64,000 nt of DNA from Trichomonas vaginalis G3 (Eukaryota; Parabasalia; Trichomonadida; Trichomonadidae): the NCBI RefSeq assembly GCF_026262505.1, contig NC_067207.1, forward strand, positions 1,930,252 to 1,994,251, written 5' to 3'. A program made the position numbers and the translations under genes. Positions 22,083 to 31,190 of this stretch are shown here, one piece after another. Within the stretch, counting starts at the first letter, position 1. The number at the start of each line of letters is the position of its first letter. The notes beneath the pieces are model-generated. The model worked only from the letters and a program-made list of their open reading frames with translations, was not told where the DNA came from and made no database searches.

Positions 22083-23726
22083 ATGTGTATAAAACTCATT
22101 CCATTTACAATTGATTTCAAAAAAAAATCAAAAATTTTTATGAAAATATTTTTATTTCCCCAGACTTCCTTCGATATTGCTTCTGGAGAGCATATTCACG
22201 GAGAATTTTCACTAGAATTTGATGAAAATCGTGTTTATAGCTTTCATTGGATTCCAAATCAAAATCTTGATAAGAAAATGTTAGAAGATAAAAATGTCCC
22301 ATCAAATTTATTAATATCATTCAAGCATTTAACAGTTTTAACGCGTAAAAGAAGCGGAATAAAGACAATTCAGTTATTAATCGAACTGACCGATTCATCT
22401 CGTCTTCCTTGGTTTACTTTCGATAAGAAATATGATGCAATTGTAGTTCATATGTTTGAATTTTTAGTCTATAAAAAGATACTCAGCTCTCCTCAGAAAT
22501 CTGGCGTCTCTCGTCTAAAATACCAAGTTCAAGGTAAGACAAACAATACAGATATAGATGTTTTTGGATATGTTCCAAATTCACAGCTGGATCCAAAGAA
22601 TTTAGTTTTAATTGCTCAACATAACAAAATATTAAAATCATTGAATTACAATCCTTCAATCTTTCCACCACCTCAAGTAACTCGTAAAGAATTTGATGAA
22701 TACATGAAAGAATTAGAGATTAATACAGCATTTAGCGAGATAGCAAATCGAGGTCTTGCAGAAGAAGCTCGACCATATGTTTGGCCTATTATTTTAGGTC
22801 TTTACCAAAATGAAAAAGAAAAAGAGCAATCTTTGAAGCAAAAACTTGATGAATATTTAATTTACAAGAAACAATGGAATCTATTGACCCAAGAGCAAAT
22901 CGATAACTCTAGACCACTTATGGATATCATTCAAGTTAGCGAAAACGATGTACGACGTAACGATAGAAACTTACCTCAATTTAAAGAAGATGATTCACCA
23001 AATCTTGCTTTGTTAAGAGTTGTTTTGCGTGTATACTCAATGTATAATAGAAATTGCGGCTATGTACAAGGAATGGCTGATATTGTAACTCCATTAATTT
23101 TATTATTTATCAAATCATGGAAAAACGATAACAAAACCGCAATATTTTTCGATGAATCAGAGAGAACCATGGAAGAAGCCGAGAGTTTCATATTCTGGAG
23201 CTTCGCATCTGTTATGAACATCACTCAACAAGATAGAGTTTTCGGAGACCTCGAACACACGAAGAATTTTGTTATAGAAAAGGCTGCTACACTTGCGAAA
23301 ATCTTACATCCGCCTCTAAGAAACATTATTGGAGAATCAAAAGAAATTAATGACATGATTTTCTTGTTTTCCCCTTATATCTTACTTTTCAAACGAGATT
23401 TCAAACTTCCTGATGTATACAGAGTATGGGATACAATTTTTACTTGTTCTTGTCCTTATCTTTTCGCAAGATACATTTTAACAGCAGTTCTTTTACTTAT
23501 CTTCCCGAAGATGCTTATTAAGACTGATGGAGCACTATGGGAAGTCATGGGCATCACAGATGGCTTTCTTCAGAATGCTGACGTGAGATGTATTTTACAA
23601 TTAGCTCTTACAATATCAGAGAAGGTCAAGAAGCTTCCAAAGGATAGTTATAATGATATAACTATGCCAATTTCTTGGAATACAGCCCATAGCGCCTTCA
23701 AACCAAAGTTTATGAAACTGAAATAA
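22083..23726 (+). CDS. TBC-domain Rab GTPase-activating protein (GYP7/TBC1D15 type)
   Basis: TBC proteins switch Rab GTPases off by supplying an Arg finger and a Gln finger. The 547-residue frame has a less conserved N-terminal half, then a TBC domain from about residue 216 (RPYVWPIILG) to about 480. The Arg-finger region reads NDVRRNDRN at about 287-295, close to the DVxRTDR of TBC1D15/GYP7. The Gln finger is in GYVQGMAD at about 325-332. Both catalytic residues are therefore present. Two starts are possible: the ATG at 22083, or the in-frame ATG at 22140, which begins MKIFLFPQ. A weak initiator-like TCATTCC at 22093 lies between them and would favour the later one. The gene shares a 90-base divergent promoter region with the dynein gene. 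The two Rab genes in this window are candidate substrates only by proximity. Confidence 0.85.
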   Translation: MCIKLIPFTIDFKKKSKIFMKIFLFPQTSFDIASGEHIHGEFSLEFDENRVYSFHWIPNQNLDKKMLEDKNVPSNLLISFKHLTVLTRKRSGIKTIQLLIELTDSSRLPWFTFDKKYDAIVVHMFEFLVYKKILSSPQKSGVSRLKYQVQGKTNNTDIDVFGYVPNSQLDPKNLVLIAQHNKILKSLNYNPSIFPPPQVTRKEFDEYMKELEINTAFSEIANRGLAEEARPYVWPIILGLYQNEKEKEQSLKQKLDEYLIYKKQWNLLTQEQIDNSRPLMDIIQVSENDVRRNDRNLPQFKEDDSPNLALLRVVLRVYSMYNRNCGYVQGMADIVTPLILLFIKSWKNDNKTAIFFDESERTMEEAESFIFWSFASVMNITQQDRVFGDLEHTKNFVIEKAATLAKILHPPLRNIIGESKEINDMIFLFSPYILLFKRDFKLPDVYRVWDTIFTCSCPYLFARYILTAVLLLIFPKMLIKTDGALWEVMGITDGFLQNADVRCILQLALTISEKVKKLPKDSYNDITMPISWNTAHSAFKPKFMKLK

Positions 23727-24074
23727 TAAAAATATATGTTTCTTTTTGTTTGTTTATATGAGAATATTATATTTTTGCAGATCTAGAATCAAATTTAGTA
23801 TATTTCACTAAGAGATTTCAAATTCAATTGTTTATTGATTTGTATAAAAATGAATCCAATCTACCATATTGAAACAGAAATGATTAGTCTGAGCTATGAT
23901 ATAAGAAAGACACGAAGTCAAGTCTTTAGATTTCTCATTTCAAATTTACTAACGTAAACACACAATTTTCATAAAATCCCGACTCATTAAATATCAAGAA
24001 ATCATGTGCTGATATTTAATATATAAACATTGAAAAAAATGCGTTAGTAAGATTTTTTCATTTTTTATATACAA
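23727..24074. other. AT-rich spacer with upstream promoter region of the coiled-coil gene
   Basis: No reading frame was recognised. The 3' end carries the initiator-like sequence listed separately at 24058. Confidence 0.5.
24058..24068 (+). promoter_or_regulatory. Initiator element (Inr) of the coiled-coil gene
   Basis: TCATTTTTTAT fits the trichomonad initiator TCA(+1)YTWY. The A at 24060 would be the transcription start, 15 bases before the ATG at 24075, the short leader length usual in trichomonads. Confidence 0.55.
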
Positions 24075-25421
24075 ATGATGACTGATCTAAAGAACGAAGT
24101 GAATAATCTATTCACTACTGAATCAGTTGCTCAAGAACCACCGCAAGAGAATGGTAATGTTGATTTTAAAGGCGCGATTGCACAAAGTTTAGACCCGGAT
24201 AAAGATGGTGAGATACTTGAGAACGATTTAAATGTTAATCAGCAAGATGGAGACAACAAGCAAGATAATGATCAATATTTTGAAGAAAATCCAGATCAAA
24301 ACGAAAATCAAAATGGACAAAATGTCGATTCAAATACTAACAATGAGGAAAAGAATAACAACAATGCGGATAATCAAACACAAACAACACAAAATACATC
24401 AGAAAATAATAATCAAAATCAAAGACCTCCTCCTATACAACCTCCACCAGGAAATCCACGAAACACTGCTCGTAGATCTCCACGAAACGTAGCAAAGCAA
24501 GTTGACGATGCTGAAGTTCAAGCTGCTTGCGAAGATGCAAAAAACGGTAAAATGAACACCAAAGATCCACATGTTATTGCTGCAGCAGTTGTAGAATTAG
24601 AGAATGAAAGAAACGAGTTGATGGCTTCAGGAAGACTAAGAGAAAGCTTGGCAATTCAAAGATCAATAGATTATGCTAAATCTGCAGTTCTTACAGCACA
24701 AAAACAAGAAGCTAAAGAACAATACCTCGAAGATATCAAAGAAAAAAGAAGAGTTGCGCAAGAAGATTACAATACGTTAATGAAAGAGATAGATCTAGCA
24801 GAAAAAGAGTTTTCTTTGAAGTGTGATGAATCGATTCAACGTCTTTCTGATGAGCAGCAGAAAAACCTTGACCAATACGATGAAGAATGGAAAGATGAAA
24901 GTAAATATCGTCAATATAACCGTCTTTCATCCAAATTACGTGCTATGAAGCATCAAGTTGATCTTCTCATAAGAGCGAGAAGACTTGATGAAGCAGATCA
25001 AGTTGCAAGACTTGCAGAACAACAAGAAAAAATTGAAACACAAGCAAACAGCCAATTAATGCTTCAAGACTTCCTAAATGGTCGTAGAAAGCTCGAAGAT
25101 AAGCAGATGCAAGAGATGGAGACACTCAAACTATCTCTAGAAGGAAAAAGAGCAGAAATGAGAAAATATTACGATAAAAAACGTAATGTTCTCGAGAACA
25201 GATTTAAGTTCCTTGATAACGAAGAGAAAGCAGGACAAGACCCAGAGCATTGTTGGGTAAATCACAGAAATGATGAGTCAATTGTCACTGCACATAGATC
25301 TGCCCGTGGAAACTCTTCTTCCCAAGTAATGACGAGATCTTTGGCACCAAAGAATTACGGAACTTTGTCTCTTCCACCTCTGCAAGTTCCTAACTCGGCA
25401 AGAACTCAGAGAAAACAATAA
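24075..25421 (+). CDS. Acidic, Asn/Gln-rich coiled-coil protein
   Basis: The frame encodes 448 residues. The first ~110 are acidic and rich in Asn, Gln and Asp. A short Pro-rich stretch follows (RPPPIQPPPGNPR, about 116-128), then a basic patch. Residues ~165-395 form long heptad-like helices rich in Glu, Lys, Arg and Gln. The C-terminal tail is Ser/Arg-rich with SLPPLQVP near the end. There is no signal peptide, membrane segment or catalytic motif. The layout suggests a structural or cytoskeletal protein of a lineage-specific coiled-coil family, which is inference from composition only. An initiator-like element lies 15 bases upstream, supporting the chosen start. Two adjacent ATGs open the frame. 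Confidence 0.75.
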   Translation: MMTDLKNEVNNLFTTESVAQEPPQENGNVDFKGAIAQSLDPDKDGEILENDLNVNQQDGDNKQDNDQYFEENPDQNENQNGQNVDSNTNNEEKNNNNADNQTQTTQNTSENNNQNQRPPPIQPPPGNPRNTARRSPRNVAKQVDDAEVQAACEDAKNGKMNTKDPHVIAAAVVELENERNELMASGRLRESLAIQRSIDYAKSAVLTAQKQEAKEQYLEDIKEKRRVAQEDYNTLMKEIDLAEKEFSLKCDESIQRLSDEQQKNLDQYDEEWKDESKYRQYNRLSSKLRAMKHQVDLLIRARRLDEADQVARLAEQQEKIETQANSQLMLQDFLNGRRKLEDKQMQEMETLKLSLEGKRAEMRKYYDKKRNVLENRFKFLDNEEKAGQDPEHCWVNHRNDESIVTAHRSARGNSSSQVMTRSLAPKNYGTLSLPPLQVPNSARTQRKQ

Positions 25422-25888
25422 CTTTTATATAATTATTTTTATATGTTTTATTTTAGAAGAAATTGTCAGATGTTATTTTTAAAAGAATTAAAAATTTATT
25501 TATATACCTTCTTTGTAAGCTCCTTTTCATATCCTTAATTACTGATTCAAAAAATTGAAAGATACGAGATGAAGAATAGCAACAAAACAGAGATGTGGTT
25601 AATTTGCATATCAAAATTGAATGAATTGGGATGTTAGCAAGTGAAAAATATGATAAATTTTATAAGATTTATGATCAATTTTGCGATCATGGCTTTCTAC
25701 ATATATAATATGTATATCACATAATTTTATGTCAATGTTATAGTATAAAGAATTGAGGTATTATAAAAATACCAGCACTAATATGAAATATTTTAAAGAT
25801 TACCTATTTCAGTCTTAAACATATGTCTGCTCGAGTAATATAATTAAAATAGACAAAAATATTCTTTTATAAAATAACAAATGAAAGC
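25422..25888. other. Spacer between convergent genes
   Basis: About 470 AT-rich bases between two 3' ends. No coding frame, RNA gene or repeat was recognised. Confidence 0.6.
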
Positions 25889-26977
25889 TCATTCTGATGA
25901 TCTGGTTGTAGAATAAGCAAAGACAGCAAAAATTATAGAAGTCAATATAGAAAGAAGGATTGCGGTTTTTCTGTAATGAATTTTAACAACTTTTGTTGAA
26001 TCTTCTGGATATCTCCAACAATTTGTATTTGTTAATGCATCCTTAACATAGTATTTAAAGTTATGCATTTCCGCGTTCATGTTTACTATAAACAAGCAGT
26101 CTGTTTCTCTGTTAACTATTGCAACTTCTGAGTTTTGATCGTTATGAACTCTAAAGTCATGGCCAAGTTGGGTTACATCTCTTCTAGACCATCCCATTAC
26201 GAATTTTCCACACATTAATTTGCTGGATTGTTCCATTTTATATATTTCATTTGAAGATAAATGGTCGCTAGGAATTAAGAAAACCATGCCGTTTGTTTTG
26301 TTAACTACATCAAGAAATTCTTCTCTTTCAAAATGATGAAAATGAGAAAATCTGTTTTGGAATATAATTTCATTCAAATCCATATCATTTCCTTTAAATA
26401 CTCGAACGCAGTGCTTGGAATAGTATACTGTTAATGCAGGTTTGGACTTTTTCGTGTTTTCTGTATATGCAAATGTCATTTTGTAGATATCATTATAATA
26501 TATTTTTGAAATTTTTTTATATAATTGTATCATTGGCGAACCTTTGTTTGCTCTAAGATGGAAAGATGAGCCACCTTCTATATTAAGACCAATAATGCTT
26601 TTGAAATTACCAAATAAATTTATTGAGATGTCTTTTGTTGTTTGACTTATGAATTGTTGAATATCATCTTCTTTTCTTGCAGTTGTTCTCAGTTTGAAAT
26701 CGTTTATTCTGTCAGGAAATACTTTTGTAAGAATTGGAAGTTCTGAAGAGAGGTCATTGTAGATTTTATTGACATTAGTGATTTTCATAGTTGCAATGTG
26801 TACATTTTCGAATTCTGATTTAAGGAGATTCTGAATAAATTCATTTTTATTATCGCTATTTCTTGAATAAAAGTAGATATATGTATTTAAACTTTTTGCT
26901 TTTTCATGTAGGTAGTCGTAATCGCCATTGGTAATTTCTTCAAATGTTGACTTTATCGCAAATAGATAAAGAAACAT
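25889..26977 (-). CDS. Single-pass membrane protein, possibly a divergent thioredoxin-fold protein
   Basis: The open frame reaches TTG at 26992, but the first ATG is at 26977, giving 362 residues that begin MFLYLFAIKS, a short hydrophobic signal-like stretch. A strong membrane helix lies near the C-terminus (TAILLSILTSIIFAVFAY, about 338-356), followed by a short tail (STTRSSE). This suggests a type I protein facing the ER lumen or outside. The region after the signal has the feel of a thioredoxin fold: a strand YIYFYSR, a second strand VHIATMKIT, then LPILTKVFP at about the place of the cis-proline. There is no CxxC, so it would not be an active oxidoreductase. That fold assignment is weak. 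The gene at 39.1 kb has the same overall plan with an active-site CPHC. Confidence 0.65.
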   Translation of the reverse strand: MFLYLFAIKSTFEEITNGDYDYLHEKAKSLNTYIYFYSRNSDNKNEFIQNLLKSEFENVHIATMKITNVNKIYNDLSSELPILTKVFPDRINDFKLRTTARKEDDIQQFISQTTKDISINLFGNFKSIIGLNIEGGSSFHLRANKGSPMIQLYKKISKIYYNDIYKMTFAYTENTKKSKPALTVYYSKHCVRVFKGNDMDLNEIIFQNRFSHFHHFEREEFLDVVNKTNGMVFLIPSDHLSSNEIYKMEQSSKLMCGKFVMGWSRRDVTQLGHDFRVHNDQNSEVAIVNRETDCLFIVNMNAEMHNFKYYVKDALTNTNCWRYPEDSTKVVKIHYRKTAILLSILTSIIFAVFAYSTTRSSE

Positions 26978-27324
26978 TTGAAAAAATAACAAAATTGAGT
27001 TGTTTCAGAATGTTTTTATAATTATTGAGATGTCAGAATGAGGGAATATTAAATTAAAAAGTCATTGAACTTTAGGTTTTCTCGAATTTAAAATGACTTA
27101 TCAAAATCAACCAAAAATTAGATAGAAGTCAAATAACTATAAAGAATAGAAAGCATATGTTTAATAAAAAAGATGCCATGCCAAAAAAATATTTATGTGC
27201 TTTTGTAATCAAGAGCTATATATAATTCACTGACATGCACTAGTATTTTTTGGCTTTTTAATGAACATAATTTATCATCAAACAAATAATTGAAGTATAA
27301 AATAAACTATAAAAGAAAATAATA
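26978..27324. other. Spacer between two minus-strand genes
   Basis: About 350 AT-rich bases. No feature was recognised. TCA-containing sequences occur upstream of the membrane-protein ATG, but none fits the initiator well. Confidence 0.55.
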
Positions 27325-27882
27325 TTAGCAGCAGCCTTCTTTCTTCTTCTTTGTGCCGCGTAAATCAACAGAATCAACAGATTCTTGTTGTGTTGTGCTT
27401 ACTTGAAAAGCTCTATCTAAAATTGATTGAAATGCGTTTTCTACACCTTCACCTGTATAGGCGCTGGTTTCTAAATAGTCGCAGCCACGTTTATTGCAAA
27501 ATTCGTAGCATTCGAGATGGTTAATTTTACGTGAATCGCGGAGATCGCATTTATTGCCAACAACAATAATAGGAACGCCTGGTTGAAGGTATTTAATCCA
27601 ATCGTCAACACCATCGAGTGTTTTTTCGTTAGTTAAATCAATTACGATCATGGCTGCAAACGCATCACGTGTATATATGGGCGCCATAGATTTGTATATC
27701 TCTGACCCAGCTGTATCCCAAATCTGAACTGATTCGTTAATATCATCTTTTGTGTACTGATAAGTTGAGCAACCTGCTCCAACTGTAGGATTATGTTGTG
27801 GATTAAATGATCCCATTGTGAAATATGTCAACAGTGTTGTTTTTCCAACAGCAGGATCACCAAGTAGAACTAATTTATGCAT
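27325..27882 (-). CDS. Rab-family small GTPase with Ser in place of the catalytic Gln
   Basis: Rab GTPases mark membranes for vesicle traffic. The 185-residue protein starts directly at the GTPase domain and has the full set of motifs: P-loop GDPAVGKT (8-15), switch I Thr in NPTVG, G3 WDTAGSE (55-61), NKCD (110-113) and ETSA (about 137-140). It ends in KKKKEGCC, two cysteines for geranylgeranylation after a basic patch. The G3 motif reads DTAGSE where nearly all Rabs have DTAGQE, so the residue that positions the hydrolytic water is Ser60. The codon is plainly TCA. Intrinsic hydrolysis is expected to be slow, although TBC-type GAPs bring their own Gln. The subfamily could not be assigned. Confidence 0.9.
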   Translation of the reverse strand: MHKLVLLGDPAVGKTTLLTYFTMGSFNPQHNPTVGAGCSTYQYTKDDINESVQIWDTAGSEIYKSMAPIYTRDAFAAMIVIDLTNEKTLDGVDDWIKYLQPGVPIIVVGNKCDLRDSRKINHLECYEFCNKRGCDYLETSAYTGEGVENAFQSILDRAFQVSTTQQESVDSVDLRGTKKKKEGCC

Positions 27883-28437
27883 AAATGCAGTTGCAAAAGT
27901 GCCATTTACCGAATGTTCTATTGATCAAACAACGGCGCATATTTTTAAACAAAATGATCTGCCATTCATTGTCTTCTCTGATTACTAAGGCTAATCCCTA
28001 GTTTCTGTGATTTAATATATTTGTGCCATTTTATTCTTTGAAGCAATAAGCATAATACATATCCAAACCGTTAATGTTATGCCAGCTTATGATAATTATT
28101 CTTATCATTTTGATTACATTTCTTGTAATACTGAAGAAGAATAGTCAAGAATTTGTAGAGTGCATATAAGGTTTAAACCAATGGTATATCAATCAAATTT
28201 GTCTAAAATTATGATAGTTGTGAGATCGTTAAATCATTTTAATTCAAATTTATCAATTTGTGAATAATATAATAATTATATCATCATAAGTATTAGTCTT
28301 TTTCTACTTAGGAATAATATGTATGAATCCCATATGTCTCGCTAATTTATTTTATAAATATTTACATCAAGCATTAATCATTGGATCTATTCGTAAGGAA
28401 TTAACACGACACTGTTTTCTATTCGGAGAGAAATGTA
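27883..28437. other. Divergent intergenic region between the Rab and PHD genes
   Basis: About 555 AT-rich bases between divergent genes, so it must hold both promoters. I could not fix an initiator for either gene, and saw no RNA gene or further reading frame. Confidence 0.5.
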
Positions 28438-29115
28438 ATGGAGAATAGCGAGAATGTTCTATTTCATGTTTATTCAAGAATAAGCTTTCCGGAGAAAAGT
28501 GTCATCAACATGAGTGAAAAGCCTAAGAAAATTCCATCTCGTGTTATTCCAATGATGGAGAGTGATAGCCAGATTGTTAGATGCGTCTGCTCACTCAGAC
28601 TTCCTTCTGGTCCAATGATTCGTTGCACTCGTTGCGGATGTTATTCTCATAAAAAATGCGTAACAGTAACTGATCCATTTATATGCGAATTTTGCCATCA
28701 ATCATCCCAAAGAGTTCTTGAGGAAAGTTTTAACTGCATGGTCACCCCATCTGGAAATACGATTCAGCTTTTTGCTCTGAAAGATGCACTCCTTAACGAA
28801 TTTAGCGTCCTAGAAATATGTGAAATACGAGAACATTGTACAGCAGCAGGTCAAATTTCGACTTTATTAGAACATTTAATGATATATTATTCAGCATTAG
28901 AAGCGGATTTAGAACATACGGAACAATTCTGTCTTTCAGTAGTTCCAACACAAGAATTACAAGATCAAGTTAAAAAAGAAATAGAATTAAAGAGAAATTG
29001 TTATAGAAAGATTTGTCAGCTTGCTTGCGAGTTAAAGAAGAATTGGGATTCTTCTAAGAAAGATTATACATCTCTTGGATACTTTAGAGATGCTGTTATT
29101 CAATCACTTACTTAA
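28438..29115 (+). CDS. PHD-finger protein
   Basis: The frame encodes 225 residues. A PHD-type zinc finger spans about residues 48-87: a C-x-C pair (CVC), then CTRC, then H-x2-C in SHKKC, then C-x2-C in CEFC. This is the Cys4-His-Cys3 order of PHD domains, which often read histone H3 tails. The remaining ~135 residues look helical and carry no recognised domain. A nuclear chromatin-reader role is inference from the finger alone. Two starts are possible: the ATG at 28438, or the in-frame ATG at 28510 that begins MSEKPKKIPS. A TCATCAAC just before the second resembles an initiator poorly, so the longer form is kept. Confidence 0.8.
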   Translation: MENSENVLFHVYSRISFPEKSVINMSEKPKKIPSRVIPMMESDSQIVRCVCSLRLPSGPMIRCTRCGCYSHKKCVTVTDPFICEFCHQSSQRVLEESFNCMVTPSGNTIQLFALKDALLNEFSVLEICEIREHCTAAGQISTLLEHLMIYYSALEADLEHTEQFCLSVVPTQELQDQVKKEIELKRNCYRKICQLACELKKNWDSSKKDYTSLGYFRDAVIQSLT

Positions 29116-31179
29116 AATATTTTATTTGAAATAAACTATTTGATAGATGTCTTGATTCTATATAACATATTTATTTTCTAATTCACCTATTGAATAAAAC
29201 AGCTGTGAATACATGTTGAATCATGATTATTCAGAATCTCAAATATTTCCCAATCGTTATCTAGATTGAGCCCTGATTTCTCACTAAAATAATTTGTTTC
29301 AAGATATTTATATATCAAAACGGAGCAATCTTGATAGCAAAATAAGTTTATAAAATTTCATAGGGCAAAACTGAGCATCAATAAAAAGGCACATCATATA
29401 CACGATGATGAATAATATTTTATTACTTATTTCTGATTTTATTATTGATGAGCTGTTTCATCGGAAATATTTATTGTTTCAAAATAAGTGAAGTTAAAAA
29501 TGGGATGAAAATAGGATAAATAGCATCCCTATATAGTGCCTAACAATATTTATACGGGCCAAAAAAAATTTGGCTAGAGATTTGGCTAGTTAGAAAATTT
29601 AGAAAATTGAGAGGAATTTTTATTTTCGAATTTTTTTTGGAAAGTTAAAATTGTGATTAAAAATCGTTTTCCGGGAGAACTAAGCATCTTATCATATATT
29701 TAAATCGATAAAAATATTAAATAATAGTTGAATAGTATAAATACATGAAATTATGGCTGAATATACAGAAAAAATGAACATATTTGACATTTTTGAAAAT
29801 TCATACATTAGTTGGTGACAGATTCATAAACTATACTTTAGCTAAGATTGATATATGATTTCAACAATACATGGTTAAAATCGTAAAATTTTTTTAGATT
29901 TCAAAAAGATATATATGGTAATATAATGGAACAGAGTCAGCAAATAGCATGTAAAATATGTTACAATTAACTTTTTATTATATCCAATAGTAGATATCGA
30001 ATAGTTTCCAGCTTTATGGTTAAATATTTTCTTATCGAGCTTCTCTTTAACTGTTGTATTAAGGTTGTAAATTTTTGATGCTAGAAACTTTGGAATCTTC
30101 TTTGCTGCTGCATTTTTTCTTGAGAGTTCTTGCAATTTCGAATAGATCTGCACATTGTATGAAATAGGGGCTTTAAAATATCTTGAAAACAGAATAGGAC
30201 TGCTTTTCCAAAGGAATGCTTACTTGTAAATCAGAGAGTTTCAAAATTGAGTACAAGATTATCATCATAACTTTTGATTTTGCTGCGAAAAAGGAAGACA
30301 ATGTATTAACAAATCATTTACTGTTGTTCATCAAAAGAAAAAAACTTTGATAACAACTAATGATGATAAAATCAAGCTATCTTTTAATATTTTAAATTGA
30401 TAAGACATTCAAAATATTTGAATGGTTTAAAATATTTTCTTTTAATTTCAATAATATATTATCATGATTATATAATCAAATTTAAATTTTTATTCAAAAA
30501 GGCAATATTTCAAACTTTTAATTTCAATAATCTTAATTCGGCAATAAATGTATTTAATTGTAGCAAATTTAATGATTCTTCGTCATGGTTAGCAATTTGG
30601 AGCTCATAAATTAATGATTTCTTCAAGTAAAATTCTGCATTATTTCAAAAATCAATAATTCTCTAGTAACTTTTCTTCAAACCCTAACCATTATAATATA
30701 TGTAAAATCGAAAATAATTGCAAAGAAAGATAGCCGAATTTACTGGGTAGTTCTTGTGATGCGAAATAATTGGGAATTAACACCTAGTTTTAACAGCATC
30801 ACTCTCTTTTTGCTCTCATTTAAATGCATTCGCACACTTTAATTTTGAAATATAAGAGTTTTGGAAATTATCAAATTTATCTGCTCAAATACTATAGATC
30901 TTCATAAGTTTTAATAGAATTACAAGGCTTACATATAGTGTTTAATATAATGATGCACATCATACTGGGATTTATTCCTTATTCATCTAGTTATTATAAG
31001 ATTTACAACCCCATGAAAATTTAAAATTTTGTCAAAAATAGTGAATGTACCCTTGAAGTTAAATGATATGAGATAGCTTCCTTATCCTTAATTGATTAAT
31101 AATACAAAGAATTACGGGACAGATAAATTATAAACTGATCTTGTGAATTATTTGAGTGAAACCGCTCAATACGTTAATA
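29116..31179. other. Two-kilobase gene-poor spacer, with one possible coding remnant
   Basis: This is one of the longest gene-free stretches of the window. Most is AT-rich without recognisable content. On the minus strand, about 29875-30224 stays open without an ATG start; its upstream part reads as plausible protein (for example LFSRYFKAPISYN and KKIPKFLASKIYNLNTTVKEK) and its downstream part is hydrophobic and AT-driven. No family was recognised. It may be the relic of a gene or chance. A short direct repeat (ATTTGGCTAG twice, near 29570-29590) is visible. Confidence 0.4.
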
Positions 31180-31190
31180 TCATTATTCAC
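31180..31190 (+). promoter_or_regulatory. Initiator element (Inr) of the beta-tubulin gene
   Basis: TCATTATTCAC fits the trichomonad initiator TCA(+1)YTWYTCA almost base for base. Transcription starting at the A at 31182 would give a 9-base leader before the ATG at 31191. This is the clearest promoter element in the window and supports the parabasalid assignment. Confidence 0.72.

Noticed and set aside
23940-23970. Possible intron 3' signal (ACTAAC followed by ACACACA)
   Set aside because: The two parts of the trichomonad branch/acceptor motif are separated by extra bases, there is no matching 5' site, and no gene is interrupted here.
30397-30609. 70-codon plus-strand frame in the 2-kb spacer
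   Set aside because: The composition is that of random AT-rich DNA (Ile, Phe, Asn, Lys) and no motif is visible.
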